Source: Bacteroides ihuae (lineage in GTDB: Bacteria; Bacteroidota; Bacteroidia; Bacteroidales; Bacteroidaceae). From it: a stretch of 64,000 nt of DNA. The position numbers and the translations under genes were made by a program. The notes below the pieces were generated by a model. It saw nothing but the letters and a program-made list of their open reading frames with translations, was not told where the DNA came from and searched no databases. The stretch lies in the NCBI RefSeq assembly GCF_900104585.1, contig NZ_FNVX01000005.1:1054001-1118000 (forward strand), read 5' to 3'. Positions 44,800 through 52,893 of this stretch are shown here, piece after piece. The first letter of the stretch is position 1, and every line of letters starts with the position of its first letter.

Positions 44800-44807
44800 T
44801 AATTTTA
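44800..44807 (+). promoter_or_regulatory. Candidate -7 box, uxaC
   Basis: TAATTTTA, one mismatch from TAnnTTTG, 20 bases before the uxaC ATG. Confidence 0.3.
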
Positions 44808-44827
44808 CACTTTAAAAACACAGAGAA

Positions 44828-46234
44828 ATGAAAAATTTCATGGATGAAAACTTCTTGTTGCAGACAGAAACTGCACAGAAATTGTATCACGATCATGCGG
44901 CTAAGATGCCAATTATCGACTACCACTGTCACTTAATTCCCAAAATGGTTGCTGACGACCACAAGTTTCAATCGCTTACAGAAATATGGTTAGGTGGCGA
45001 TCATTACAAATGGCGCGCCATGCGCACCAATGGAATAGACGAGCGCTACTGCACAGGTAAGGATACAACAGACTGGGAGAAATTTGAGAAATGGGCCGAA
45101 ACGGTGCCTTACACCATGAGAAACCCTTTGTATCACTGGACTCATCTGGAACTAAAGACAGCTTTTGGCATCAACAAGATATTGAATGCTAAAACTGCTC
45201 GTGAGATATATGACGAATGTAATGAGAAGTTGACACAACCAGAATATTCGGCTCGTGGTATGATGCGCAGATACAAAGTACAGGTAGTTTGCACAACGGA
45301 CGACCCTATCGATTCACTGGAATATCATATCCAAACCCGCGAAAGTGGCTTTGAAGTAAAAATGCTACCAACGTGGCGTCCTGACAAAGCTATGGCTGTA
45401 GAAGTAGCTGCGGACTTCCGTGCATACATGGAGAAACTTGCCGAAGTGAGTGGCGTTACCATCTCTACTTTCGACGATATGGTGAATGCATTACGCAAAC
45501 GTCACGAATTCTTCGCTGCCCAAGGCTGTAAACTCTCTGACCACGGTATTGAAGAGTTTTATGCTGAAGACTACACAGATGCTGAAATCAAAGCTATATT
45601 TAATAAGGTATACGGCGGTGCAGAATTGACTAAAGAGGAAATTCTAAAATTCAAATCGGCTATGCTTATCGTCTTTGGCGAGATGGATGCTGAAACGGGA
45701 TGGACACAACAATTCCATTACGGAGCTATCCGCAACAACAATACTAAGATGTTTAAGCTTCTAGGACCTGATACAGGCTTCGATTCTATCGGCGAATTTT
45801 CAACAGCTAAAGCGATGGCCAAATATTTTGATCGTTTGAACAGCAACGGCAAGTTGGCTAAAACAATTCTGTACAATCTTAATCCTTGTGCCAACGAAGT
45901 AATTGCTACCATGTTGGGTAACTTCCAAGACGGTACAGTTGCGGGTAAAATCCAATTCGGTTCAGGTTGGTGGTTCCTCGACCAGAAAGATGGTATGGAA
46001 AAGCAAATGAACGCACTTTCAGTACTCGGTTTGTTGAGCCGCTTTGTAGGTATGCTCACTGACTCTCGTTCATTCCTCTCTTATCCACGTCACGAATACT
46101 TCCGCCGCACACTTTGCAACTTGGTAGGCCGTGACATTGAGAATGGTGAAATACCTATGGCTGAGATAGAACGAGCTAATCAGATGATTGAAGATATCAG
46201 TTATAACAATGCGAAGAATTTCTTTCAATTTTAA
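44828..46234 (+). CDS. uxaC: Glucuronate/galacturonate isomerase
   Basis: 468-aa amidohydrolase-fold isomerase converting D-galacturonate to tagaturonate and D-glucuronate to fructuronate. Conserved motifs: IIDYHCHLIPKMVADDH (metal-binding HxH), KWRAMRTNGIDERYCTG, VVCTTDDPIDSLEYH, and IQFGSGWWFLDQKDGMEKQ. Length is normal for UxaC. It diverges from the LacI gene and ends in a long-stem terminator, so it is transcribed alone but evidently co-regulated with uxaB. Confidence 0.95.
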   Translation: MKNFMDENFLLQTETAQKLYHDHAAKMPIIDYHCHLIPKMVADDHKFQSLTEIWLGGDHYKWRAMRTNGIDERYCTGKDTTDWEKFEKWAETVPYTMRNPLYHWTHLELKTAFGINKILNAKTAREIYDECNEKLTQPEYSARGMMRRYKVQVVCTTDDPIDSLEYHIQTRESGFEVKMLPTWRPDKAMAVEVAADFRAYMEKLAEVSGVTISTFDDMVNALRKRHEFFAAQGCKLSDHGIEEFYAEDYTDAEIKAIFNKVYGGAELTKEEILKFKSAMLIVFGEMDAETGWTQQFHYGAIRNNNTKMFKLLGPDTGFDSIGEFSTAKAMAKYFDRLNSNGKLAKTILYNLNPCANEVIATMLGNFQDGTVAGKIQFGSGWWFLDQKDGMEKQMNALSVLGLLSRFVGMLTDSRSFLSYPRHEYFRRTLCNLVGRDIENGEIPMAEIERANQMIEDISYNNAKNFFQF

Positions 46235-46287
46235 GAAATCCGGAACGTTTCATTGTTAAGATGAATACTATCTTAACTTGCTAAATG

Positions 46288-46362
46288 ACCGCAGATTAAA
46301 AGATTTTCTGGCTATCAGACCAAGAAGCCAATCACATAATCTTTTAATTTGCGGTTATTTTT
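46288..46362 (+). terminator. Terminator of uxaC
   Basis: Long stem around CCGCAGATTAAAAGATT (46288-46305/46338-46355) with a 32-base loop, followed by TATTTTTT. Confidence 0.75.
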
Positions 46363-46387
46363 TAATTTTATTTTTGCATAATTAGTC

Positions 46388-46395
46388 TATCTTTG
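46388..46395 (+). promoter_or_regulatory. -7 box almost touching the acyltransferase start
   Basis: TATCTTTG ends six bases before the ATG at 46402, implying a leaderless or very short-leader message. Confidence 0.5.
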
Positions 46396-46401
46396 TCGCG
46401 T

Positions 46402-47493
46402 ATGACGGACGAAGAATTACAATCAAAAACGATCACCTGGCTACGCTTCCCCATGATTGTGGGAGTCTTACTCATCCACAGCTACAATCCTAATCTGAAT
46501 AATGGAGGAATGTTGCTTAGAGATATCCCTATAACCTATCCCCTTTTCCAATTCATAAGAAATCTATCTTCCGAAGTTGTAGCACGCTTTTGCGTGCCGC
46601 TGTTCTTCCTCATTGCCGGCTACCTGTTCTTCTATCGGGCCTCTACTTTTACACCGAGCATTTACGCCGGTAAACTGCAAAAACGCATTCATTCACTACT
46701 CATACCCTACCTCTTTTGGAATGCATTTGCTCTACTTACCTACGTGTTGCTCCAACAAGTGTTTGGCATTCATAGCTTGGCTTATGGCGCTCTGCCAAGA
46801 GTTTCAGCATGGGAGTGGACAGACTATTTGAGATGCTTTTGGGACATTCGTTCACCCCATTATCCACTGATCTACCCGCTATGGTTCATTCGTGATCTGA
46901 TGGTAACCGTAGTCCTCACCCCTTTTATCTATATCGGCATCAAACATCTGAAAGCATTCTTCCCTCTTGCATTTTTCTTTATTTGGATATTTGGTCTGCC
47001 CATCAATATTGTAGGCATAAACACAGGAGGCATTTTCTTCTTTTCAATAGGTGCTTATTTCAGTATCAATCAAAAAAATCTAGTCACCGAGAGTCGCAAA
47101 CTATTCGGTTTTTCCATGCTATACCCGGTGATAGCTATTGCCGACACGCTTTTTAAAGGGCACGACATAGACACTTATCTCCATCCCACAGGCATTTTGC
47201 TAGGTATGCTCTTCACAGTCAACCTTATCTCCTACCTATTGCAGAAGAACAGAATAAAAGAAAGTACATATTTGGCTGGCGCAAGCTTCTTTGTCTATGC
47301 AGCACACGAGCAGATGCTGAGTCAGATACGCAAAATGTTAGTCACAGTAATTCCTCCCCAAAGCGAAAGTGCCTACTTCGCCCTTTATCTTCTTCCGATG
47401 CTGGCAACTATTCTCATAACGTTTGGCATCTATTACTTACTGAAAAAATATTGCCCAACTGCAATGAAGATAATGGTGGGAGCACGAAACTAA
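46402..47493 (+). CDS. Membrane acyltransferase 3 family protein
   Basis: 363 aa, about ten membrane segments. Features of the acyltransferase-3 family (OafA/WecH type): TWLRFPMIVGVLLIHSY at the N-terminus with the conserved His, RFCVPLFFLIAGYLFFY, and YPLWFIRDLMVT. Such enzymes O-acetylate or succinylate surface polysaccharides or glycolipids using cytoplasmic acyl-CoA; the substrate is unknown. ATG 46402 is chosen because the longer frame starts with a TTG that is part of the -7 box. No glycan cluster is adjacent. Confidence 0.87.
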   Translation: MTDEELQSKTITWLRFPMIVGVLLIHSYNPNLNNGGMLLRDIPITYPLFQFIRNLSSEVVARFCVPLFFLIAGYLFFYRASTFTPSIYAGKLQKRIHSLLIPYLFWNAFALLTYVLLQQVFGIHSLAYGALPRVSAWEWTDYLRCFWDIRSPHYPLIYPLWFIRDLMVTVVLTPFIYIGIKHLKAFFPLAFFFIWIFGLPINIVGINTGGIFFFSIGAYFSINQKNLVTESRKLFGFSMLYPVIAIADTLFKGHDIDTYLHPTGILLGMLFTVNLISYLLQKNRIKESTYLAGASFFVYAAHEQMLSQIRKMLVTVIPPQSESAYFALYLLPMLATILITFGIYYLLKKYCPTAMKIMVGARN

Positions 47494-47567
47494 AATACGT
47501 GCAACTGCTTTTATCTCTACCGAGTAACAAAAACAGCCCTACATGATGTCAAGATAAAAGATCACCC

Positions 47568-47669
47568 CCTACAGGCCTTGTGAGCAAGGTTTGGTGAATT
47601 AACTAGATCAGCGTGGTGAATTAACTACTTCAGCGCGGTGAATTAACTAGTTCACCACGCTGAAGTTAT
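47568..47669. repeat. 102-bp element, copy B
   Basis: Same architecture and length as 22480-22581. CCTAC cap (47568-47572); CCTTG/CAAGG hairpin with a TGAG loop (47576-47589); units starting at 47595, 47617 and 47639 (22-bp period, each TGAATTAACTA...); closing TGAAGTTAT (47661-47669). Stem sequences differ between copies while pairing is kept. The remaining part of the 381-base gap (to 47874) contains a promoter box and a small palindrome for the next gene. Confidence 0.75.
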
Positions 47670-47790
47670 ATGATAACTAATTAAAAGCAGGTTTGTAAAC
47701 AAAAACAACTATTTTGATTAATTTAATTTATAAATATCAGCTTTTATCTTCCTAATCATTTTGTTCATTTCCCTTTCACATTAGCAAGTT

Positions 47791-47827
47791 TGGACAAAGT
47801 CCATTCATACTTGATACTCTAACTTTG
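47791..47827 (+). promoter_or_regulatory. Promoter and palindrome upstream of the zinc-ribbon genes
   Basis: TAACTTTG (-7 box, 47820-47827), with TGGAC/GTCCA (47791-47795/47799-47803) just upstream, a possible site for the AraC-type regulator encoded downstream. Confidence 0.45.
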
Positions 47828-47874
47828 CATCTGTCAACTAATCGAAGTATGAACCTATAAAAATTAAACAAAAA

Positions 47875-48150
47875 ATGGAACAGAAAATTTGCCAAAGTTG
47901 TGGTATGCCAATGACAACTGCCGAAGAATTTGGTAACAATCAGGATGGAACTTTAAATCAGGATTACTGTGTTTATTGCTTTAAAGATGGTAACTTTACA
48001 GAGCAAATGAAAATGGACGAAATGATTACTCATTGTGCCGAATATCCTGATTCATTAAAAGATGAAAACGGAAATAACATTAGTAAAGAACTGTCTATTG
48101 CCAACATGAAAGCTTATTTCCCAACATTAAAGCGCTGGAAACAGCAGTAA
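47875..48150 (+). CDS. Small zinc-ribbon protein (PF12674-like)
   Basis: 91-aa protein that is almost entirely one domain: CQSCGMPM and YCVYCF supply four zinc-binding cysteines, then KMDEMITHCAEYP and a final MKAYFPTLKRWKQQ. The family is widespread and of unknown function. Its whole length is paralogous to the first about 95 residues of the next gene, which starts one base after its stop, so a tandem duplication and fusion are likely. Both should be on one transcript. Confidence 0.88.
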   Translation: MEQKICQSCGMPMTTAEEFGNNQDGTLNQDYCVYCFKDGNFTEQMKMDEMITHCAEYPDSLKDENGNNISKELSIANMKAYFPTLKRWKQQ

Positions 48151-48151
48151 T

Positions 48152-49309
48152 ATGGAGCAAACGATCACAGAAAAAGTCTGTCAGAGTTGTGGCATGCCAA
48201 TGGCTGCAACCGAACACTTTGGAACAAACACCAACGGTAGTCCTTCTGCGGACTACTGTTGCTTTTGCTTTAAGCAAGGAGATTTCACGCATAATATGAG
48301 CATGGAAGAAACTATAGAGAATTCTATAGGCTATATGGATGGTTCTGAGAAGACTGATGGACGCACATTGACTAAAAGCGAAGCTGCGCTAAAGATGCAT
48401 ATCCAACTGCCAACACTAAAACGGTGGGCTTCTCATGAAATCACTCATCAGGAATATTTCACAGCCATCAACCGCGTTGTAGATTATATCAACGAACATT
48501 TGAATGAATCTATAAATTTGTACGATCTGGCGGGTGTAGCCAACATTTCAGGCTTCCATTTTCATCGTATATTCAAAGCCTTGATGAACGAAAGCCCCGG
48601 CGACTATATTCAACGGCTGCGACTGGAAAAAGCTATATTTAAACTACAAACTACACAACAAACACTTACCGAAATTGCTGAACAAACAGGATATCAAAGT
48701 CCACATGCATTATCCAAAGCATTCAAAAAACGGTTTGGTATCTCTCCGTCTATCTTTCGTGTGCAACCTTCGGATTTGACTGTTCCTATTGATGAGCCCG
48801 ATTTCTTACCAGTGAATCCCGAGTTCAAAAAACTTGTTCCCAAAGAAGTGATGACTGTGCGAGTGATTGATCCTTTTGAAAAAGAAGATGCTTTTATCTA
48901 TGCATGGCAAAAGCTGACCCATTTTATGAACGTTGATGGCATTCCTGATGTAACGCATGAATACATCAGCCTTAGCAGAGATGTTTCTACCATCACACAG
49001 ATCGATCATTGCCGAAGATATGTTTGTATAACAGCTAATTCAGAAATAAAACCAAAAGGCGAATTTGGGAAACAAACCATTGCAGGTGGATTATACGCCG
49101 TATTTACCTACCAAGGAGCATATAAAAATCTTGAATCACTCTATTGCTCTATTTACCGAAATTGGATTCCCAACAGCAGTTATGAATTGAGAGATGTAGC
49201 GTTTTTTGAAAAATATCTCAATACACCCGACGTTGTGTCACAAGAGGAATTGCTCACGGAAGTATATATTCCGGTTAGCCAATGCCTGAAAATGAACGTG
49301 CTCAAATAA
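48152..49309 (+). CDS. Zinc-ribbon/AraC/GyrI-like fused transcriptional regulator
   Basis: 385 aa in three parts. Residues 1-92 repeat the zinc-ribbon protein encoded just upstream (CQSCGMPM, YCCFCF, LPTLKRW). Residues about 103-205 are an AraC double helix-turn-helix (VDYINEHLNESINLYDLAGVA; GYQSPHALSKAFKKRFGISP). Residues about 225-380 form a GyrI-like small-molecule-binding domain (SOUL/AraC effector type). AraC-GyrI pairs often sense cationic drugs or other hydrophobic ligands; the extra zinc ribbon may add metal or redox sensing. Target genes are unknown. Confidence 0.88.
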   Translation: MEQTITEKVCQSCGMPMAATEHFGTNTNGSPSADYCCFCFKQGDFTHNMSMEETIENSIGYMDGSEKTDGRTLTKSEAALKMHIQLPTLKRWASHEITHQEYFTAINRVVDYINEHLNESINLYDLAGVANISGFHFHRIFKALMNESPGDYIQRLRLEKAIFKLQTTQQTLTEIAEQTGYQSPHALSKAFKKRFGISPSIFRVQPSDLTVPIDEPDFLPVNPEFKKLVPKEVMTVRVIDPFEKEDAFIYAWQKLTHFMNVDGIPDVTHEYISLSRDVSTITQIDHCRRYVCITANSEIKPKGEFGKQTIAGGLYAVFTYQGAYKNLESLYCSIYRNWIPNSSYELRDVAFFEKYLNTPDVVSQEELLTEVYIPVSQCLKMNVLK

Positions 49310-49340
49310 GAACAAATTTACAATTCAAAAAACGAACCTA

Positions 49341-50072
49341 CTACCGACGAAGCAACTTGCCATGCTCCTCTCCAAAACCAAAGAGCGCAAAATCGTACTT
49401 ACAAGGATCTTGCGGACAGAGTTTTGCTAAATAGTTAGTGATGGCCAAAGCTGTTTTCAGGCGTTCCGTTCGTGGAAGATCATCCCATATCATTCTTGAA
49501 ACCCTTCCTACATGAACATCCAGTGGAATGATCAATGCAGAGGGGCTAACATGTTTCCATACGCCCATATCTACTATTCCGTCGTTCCTCACCAACCAAC
49601 GCAGCATCAAGTTTGTACGCTTGCAAGGACTTTGTGTTTGAGGTGAAGAGATATGTTTTGTATTTGCCAATGCAGAAAGTTGGTTCAGCCCTTCAAGTAA
49701 TCCGCTTTCACTTATAAATAACTCTTCCAATGATTCATGACTGGAGTAATAGCTGTATAATCCCTTGCAGATATTCCACAAATCACGTTCAAAAAAAGTG
49801 CGATGAATATTTCTAGCTGAATCTTCCAATGCACTCCATCGGCAACTCATGATATATCCATAAGGACTTTCACCCAACAGTTGATGCAATCTGTCCGCAT
49901 CTCGACAAACAATATCCCGCCTACCCCACGTAATAACAGATGTTAGTAACGCAGAAATCTCTACATCTTGCAAAAGAGTGAACCTGCGTGGAAACTGAAT
50001 AGGGTCGGTTTCTATGAACGAGCGCACATTGTACTTCTCTGTCAATTCTTCTAATAAATCCTTTATTTGCAT
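49341..50072 (-). CDS. TIGR02757 family protein (DUF2400)
   Basis: 243-aa protein of a conserved but uncharacterised family. Visible features: FIETDPIQFPRRF near the start, VEISALLTSVITWGRR, CKRTNLMLRWLVRNDGIVDMGVW, IPLDVHVGRVSRMI and CPQDPCKYDFALFGFG, a distribution recalling helix-hairpin-helix DNA glycosylases (IPLDVHVGR, terminal Cys cluster). That relation is my inference. The frame runs to 50243, but a promoter box (50077-50084) lies within, so the start is ATG 50072, four bases after the box. Confidence 0.8.
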   Translation of the reverse strand: MQIKDLLEELTEKYNVRSFIETDPIQFPRRFTLLQDVEISALLTSVITWGRRDIVCRDADRLHQLLGESPYGYIMSCRWSALEDSARNIHRTFFERDLWNICKGLYSYYSSHESLEELFISESGLLEGLNQLSALANTKHISSPQTQSPCKRTNLMLRWLVRNDGIVDMGVWKHVSPSALIIPLDVHVGRVSRMIWDDLPRTERLKTALAITNYLAKLCPQDPCKYDFALFGFGEEHGKLLRR

Positions 50073-50076
50073 ATTG

Positions 50077-50084
50077 CAAAGATA
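50077..50084 (-). promoter_or_regulatory. -7 box almost touching the TIGR02757 start
   Basis: Minus-strand TATCTTTG ends four bases before the ATG at 50072. Confidence 0.5.
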
Positions 50085-50114
50085 CCAATTGTCAAGTAAT
50101 CCAGCTAAAATTTC

Positions 50115-50122
50115 TATCTTTA
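50115..50122 (+). promoter_or_regulatory. Candidate -7 box, POT transporter
   Basis: TATCTTTA, one mismatch from TAnnTTTG, 38 bases before the ATG at 50161. Confidence 0.35.
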
Positions 50123-50160
50123 CAGTCAAATTAATAACATTTATAAATAACAAAAGACAC

Positions 50161-51549
50161 ATGAACAATTCCCCGCAAGCTGCCGCCAAAGGATTTACCA
50201 AAACCTTTTGGGTCAGTAACACAGTCGAACTGTTTGAGCGCATGGCCTATTATGCCATATTTATCGTTCTAACCATCTACCTTTCTACCATTCTTGGATT
50301 TAATGATTTCGAGGCCAGTATGATTTCCGGCCTTTTCTCCGGTGGACTCTATTTATTACCCATCTTTACCGGAGCGTATGCCGATAAGATTGGATTCCGT
50401 AAATCTATGATAACTGCCTTCTCTTTACTATCAGTAGCTTATCTCGGGCTGGCTGTCCTACCTACCTTCTTAGAGGCTTCCGGATTGGTCAGTTATGGGG
50501 CCGCCACACAGTTCAGCGGATTGCCCAGCAGTGGCGAGCGTTGGATCATCGTGCCTATCCTCTTCACCCTAATGATAGGCGGATCATTTATAAAATCCAT
50601 TATATCTGCGTCTGTAGCTAAAGAAACCACTGAAGCTACTCGTGCCCGTGGATATTCTATTTTCTATATGATGGTCAATGTGGGAGCATTTACAGGCAAG
50701 ACAATCATCGATCCACTAAGAAATCAAATTGGAGAGCAAGCCTACATTTATATCAACTATTTTTCGGCAAGTATGACTATCATTGCTCTGGTTGCAGTGA
50801 TACTATTTTATAAATCAGCTCACTCAGCTGGCCAGGGAAAAAGCATGCGCGAGATTGGAAAAGGTTTTCTTCGCATTCTAACCAATTGGAGGCTACTGAT
50901 CCTAATACTCATTGTCACCGGATTTTGGATTGTACAACAACAGCTTTATGCTACAATGCCTAAATATGTTATTCGGATGGCGGGAGAAACAGCAAAGCCG
51001 GGTTGGATAGCCAACGTCAATCCCTTTATCGTTGTCTGCTGCGTAAGCTTTATTACTCGCCTGATGGCAAAAAAATCGGCCATAACCTCGATGAATGTCG
51101 GCATGTTTCTGATCCCATTCTCAGCCCTACTCATGGCATGCGGCAATCTCTTAGGAAAGGATCTTTTTGGTGAAATGAGTAACATCACGTTGATGATGAT
51201 ACTTGGTATCGTAGTACAAGCATTGGCAGAGTGTTTCATCTCTCCACGTTATCTGGAGTATTTCTCCTTGCAAGCCCCCAAAGGAGAAGAAGGTATGTAT
51301 CTAGGGTTCAGTCATCTACATTCATTTTTGTCCTCTATACTCGGGTTTGGTCTGGCAGGAATCTTACTAACAAAATACTGTCCTGACCCTGCATTATTTA
51401 AAAGTCACGAAGCTTGGCAAGCTGCAACAGTGAATGCCCATTACATCTGGTATTATTTTGCCGGTATTGGTTTGATTGCTGCTATTGCACTCCTTATATT
51501 TGCAAAAGCCACCAAATTCATAGACAAAAAGAAAGAAAGTAAAGCCTGA
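50161..51549 (+). CDS. Proton-dependent oligopeptide transporter (POT/PTR2) family MFS protein
   Basis: 462-aa transporter with 12-14 membrane segments. POT-type signature at the N-terminus, VELFERMAYYAIFIVLTIYLS (ERxxYY class), then GAYADKIGFRKSMI and MVNVGAFTGKTIIDPLRN. It would import di- or tripeptides with protons, but peptide specificity is inferred from the family. ATG 50161 is used; the longer frame would run through the divergent gene. An 88-base divergent promoter region separates it from the TIGR02757 gene. Confidence 0.87.
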   Translation: MNNSPQAAAKGFTKTFWVSNTVELFERMAYYAIFIVLTIYLSTILGFNDFEASMISGLFSGGLYLLPIFTGAYADKIGFRKSMITAFSLLSVAYLGLAVLPTFLEASGLVSYGAATQFSGLPSSGERWIIVPILFTLMIGGSFIKSIISASVAKETTEATRARGYSIFYMMVNVGAFTGKTIIDPLRNQIGEQAYIYINYFSASMTIIALVAVILFYKSAHSAGQGKSMREIGKGFLRILTNWRLLILILIVTGFWIVQQQLYATMPKYVIRMAGETAKPGWIANVNPFIVVCCVSFITRLMAKKSAITSMNVGMFLIPFSALLMACGNLLGKDLFGEMSNITLMMILGIVVQALAECFISPRYLEYFSLQAPKGEEGMYLGFSHLHSFLSSILGFGLAGILLTKYCPDPALFKSHEAWQAATVNAHYIWYYFAGIGLIAAIALLIFAKATKFIDKKKESKA

Positions 51550-51566
51550 ATACGCTCTTTTTTTTG

Positions 51567-51574
51567 TATATTTG
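51567..51574 (+). promoter_or_regulatory. -7 box, MBL hydrolase gene
   Basis: TATATTTG, perfect TAnnTTTG, leaving a leader of about 100 bases before the ATG at 51682. Confidence 0.5.
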
Positions 51575-51681
51575 CCGTCACTTTATTGTTAAATATGCAA
51601 GTCTTTAGGGAAAACATATAATAGAGAATCTACACAAAGGATTTGCTGTCTTGGCATTAAAGTAATTCAACTAAATATAAA

Positions 51682-52482
51682 ATGAAGGTAAAATTTATAA
51701 GCTTAGGTAGTGGCAGCAGTGGTAACTGCTATTATCTCGGCACTGAAACATATGGAATTCTAATCGATGCAGGTATCGGAATTCGCACTATAAAGAGAAC
51801 ATTAAAAGAAGTAAATATCTCGATGGATAGTATTCGTGCTGTTTTTATAACGCACGACCATGCCGACCACATCAAAGCAGTAGGACATCTGGGCGAAAAA
51901 CTAAATATCCCCATATATACCACCGCTCGCATTCACGAAGGTATCAACAAAAGTTATTGCGTCACCGAAAAACTACAGACTTCTATACGTTATCTAGAGA
52001 AAGAACAGCCTATGCAATTGGAAGAGTTCCAGATCATCTCCTTCGAAGTACCTCATGATGGAACAGACAACGTGGGCTACTGTTTTGAAATCGATGGCAA
52101 AGTCTTTTCATTCCTTACCGACCTTGGAGAGATAACGCCCACAGCAGCAAACTATATACGTAAAGCCAACTATCTCATCATAGAAGCTAATTATGACTAT
52201 GAGATGCTGAAAATGGGGCCATACCCACAATACTTGAAAGAGCGTATTTCGGGACCTACGGGACATATGTGTAATGCTGATACAGCCGAATTTCTAGCAG
52301 ACAATATCACTGAAGATCTACGCTATATCTGGCTGTGTCACTTAAGTAAAGATAACAACCACCCGGAATTAGCATACAAGACAGTAGAATGGAAATTAAG
52401 AAACAAAGGAATTGTAGTAGGTAAGGATGTGCAACTGCTTGCTTTAAAGCGTAATACGCCTTCGGAGCTATACGAGTTCTAG
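51682..52482 (+). CDS. MBL-fold metallo-hydrolase (YycJ/WalJ-like)
   Basis: 266-aa metallo-beta-lactamase-fold protein. SLGSGSSGNCYYLG at the start and the metal motif FITHDHADHIKAVGHL (HxHxDH) are typical of the YycJ/WalJ subgroup of nucleases or exonucleases; later ligands are in VPHDGTDNVGYCF, FLTDLGEI and LCHLSKDNNHPELA. Likely acts on nucleic acids, but this is inferred from the subgroup. A poly-A/T hairpin follows, then the tRNA genes. Confidence 0.88.
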   Translation: MKVKFISLGSGSSGNCYYLGTETYGILIDAGIGIRTIKRTLKEVNISMDSIRAVFITHDHADHIKAVGHLGEKLNIPIYTTARIHEGINKSYCVTEKLQTSIRYLEKEQPMQLEEFQIISFEVPHDGTDNVGYCFEIDGKVFSFLTDLGEITPTAANYIRKANYLIIEANYDYEMLKMGPYPQYLKERISGPTGHMCNADTAEFLADNITEDLRYIWLCHLSKDNNHPELAYKTVEWKLRNKGIVVGKDVQLLALKRNTPSELYEF

Positions 52483-52487
52483 TAAGC

Positions 52488-52514
52488 AAAGGTTTTTTTA
52501 AAGAAAAAACCTTT
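52488..52514 (+). terminator. Hairpin after the MBL gene
   Basis: Perfect 11-bp stem AAAGGTTTTTT/AAAAAACCTTT (52488-52498/52504-52514). Confidence 0.6.
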
Positions 52515-52522
52515 AATATTAC

Positions 52523-52553
52523 TTGGCTAAATAAAATAAAAAACCTACTTTTG
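52523..52553 (+). promoter_or_regulatory. tRNA-Lys promoter
   Basis: TTG (52523-52525), 20-bp spacer, TACTTTTG (52546-52553); 25 bases before the first tRNA gene. Confidence 0.65.
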
Positions 52554-52578
52554 CATCCGCAAATAAGAAATGTAAAAT

Positions 52579-52651
52579 GCACTCTTAGCTCAGCTGGTAG
52601 AGCAATTGACTCTTAATCAATGGGTCCAGGGTTCGAGTCCCTGAGGGTGCA
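52579..52651 (+). tRNA. tRNA-Lys(CTT), copy 1
   Basis: 73-base cloverleaf: acceptor GCACTCT/AGGGTGC with discriminator A, D arm GCTC...GAGC, anticodon stem ATTGA/TCAAT with loop CTCTTAA (anticodon CTT), T arm CAGGG/CCCTG with TTCGAGT. The CCA end is not encoded. Confidence 0.95.
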
Positions 52652-52682
52652 CTTTTTATCTTTTTAGTTGCTATTTCATGAA

Positions 52683-52755
52683 GCACTCTTAGCTCAGTTG
52701 GTAGAGCAATTGACTCTTAATCAATGGGTCCAGGGTTCGAATCCCTGAGGGTGTA
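52683..52755 (+). tRNA. tRNA-Lys(CTT), copy 2
   Basis: Same 73-base structure 31 bases downstream of copy 1. It differs at the D loop (C to T), the T loop (G to A) and position 72, where T replaces C and gives a G1-U72 wobble at the top of the acceptor. CCA not encoded. A perfect terminator follows. Confidence 0.92.
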
Positions 52756-52760
52756 CAAGG

Positions 52761-52799
52761 AATGAGGAAGATTATTAAGAGATCTTCCTCATTTTTTTA
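52761..52799 (+). terminator. Terminator of the tRNA-Lys pair
   Basis: Perfect 12-bp stem AATGAGGAAGAT/ATCTTCCTCATT (52761-52772/52782-52793) followed by a T-run. Confidence 0.85.
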
Positions 52800-52826
52800 T
52801 GCTTTATTGAAAACAAAGACGCATAA

Positions 52827-52873
52827 AAAAAACGCACTACAAAACACTTTGCGTATTTTGTAATGCGTTTTTT
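52827..52873. terminator. Terminator of the MORN gene
   Basis: AAAAAACGCACTACAAAA pairs with its complement (52827-52844/52856-52873, one mismatch), giving T-runs on both strands; it serves the minus-strand gene ending at 52894. Confidence 0.8.
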
Positions 52874-52893
52874 AATATCTTAATTGAGGAAAT

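Noticed and set aside
47875..49309. Frameshifted single gene
   Set aside because: Each reading frame contains its own complete zinc ribbon and a proper stop and ATG one base apart, so this is a tandem duplication, not a broken gene.
50014..50160. 49-codon N-terminal extension of the POT transporter
   Set aside because: Would run through the start of the divergent TIGR02757 gene and its promoter; the family N-terminus fits ATG 50161.
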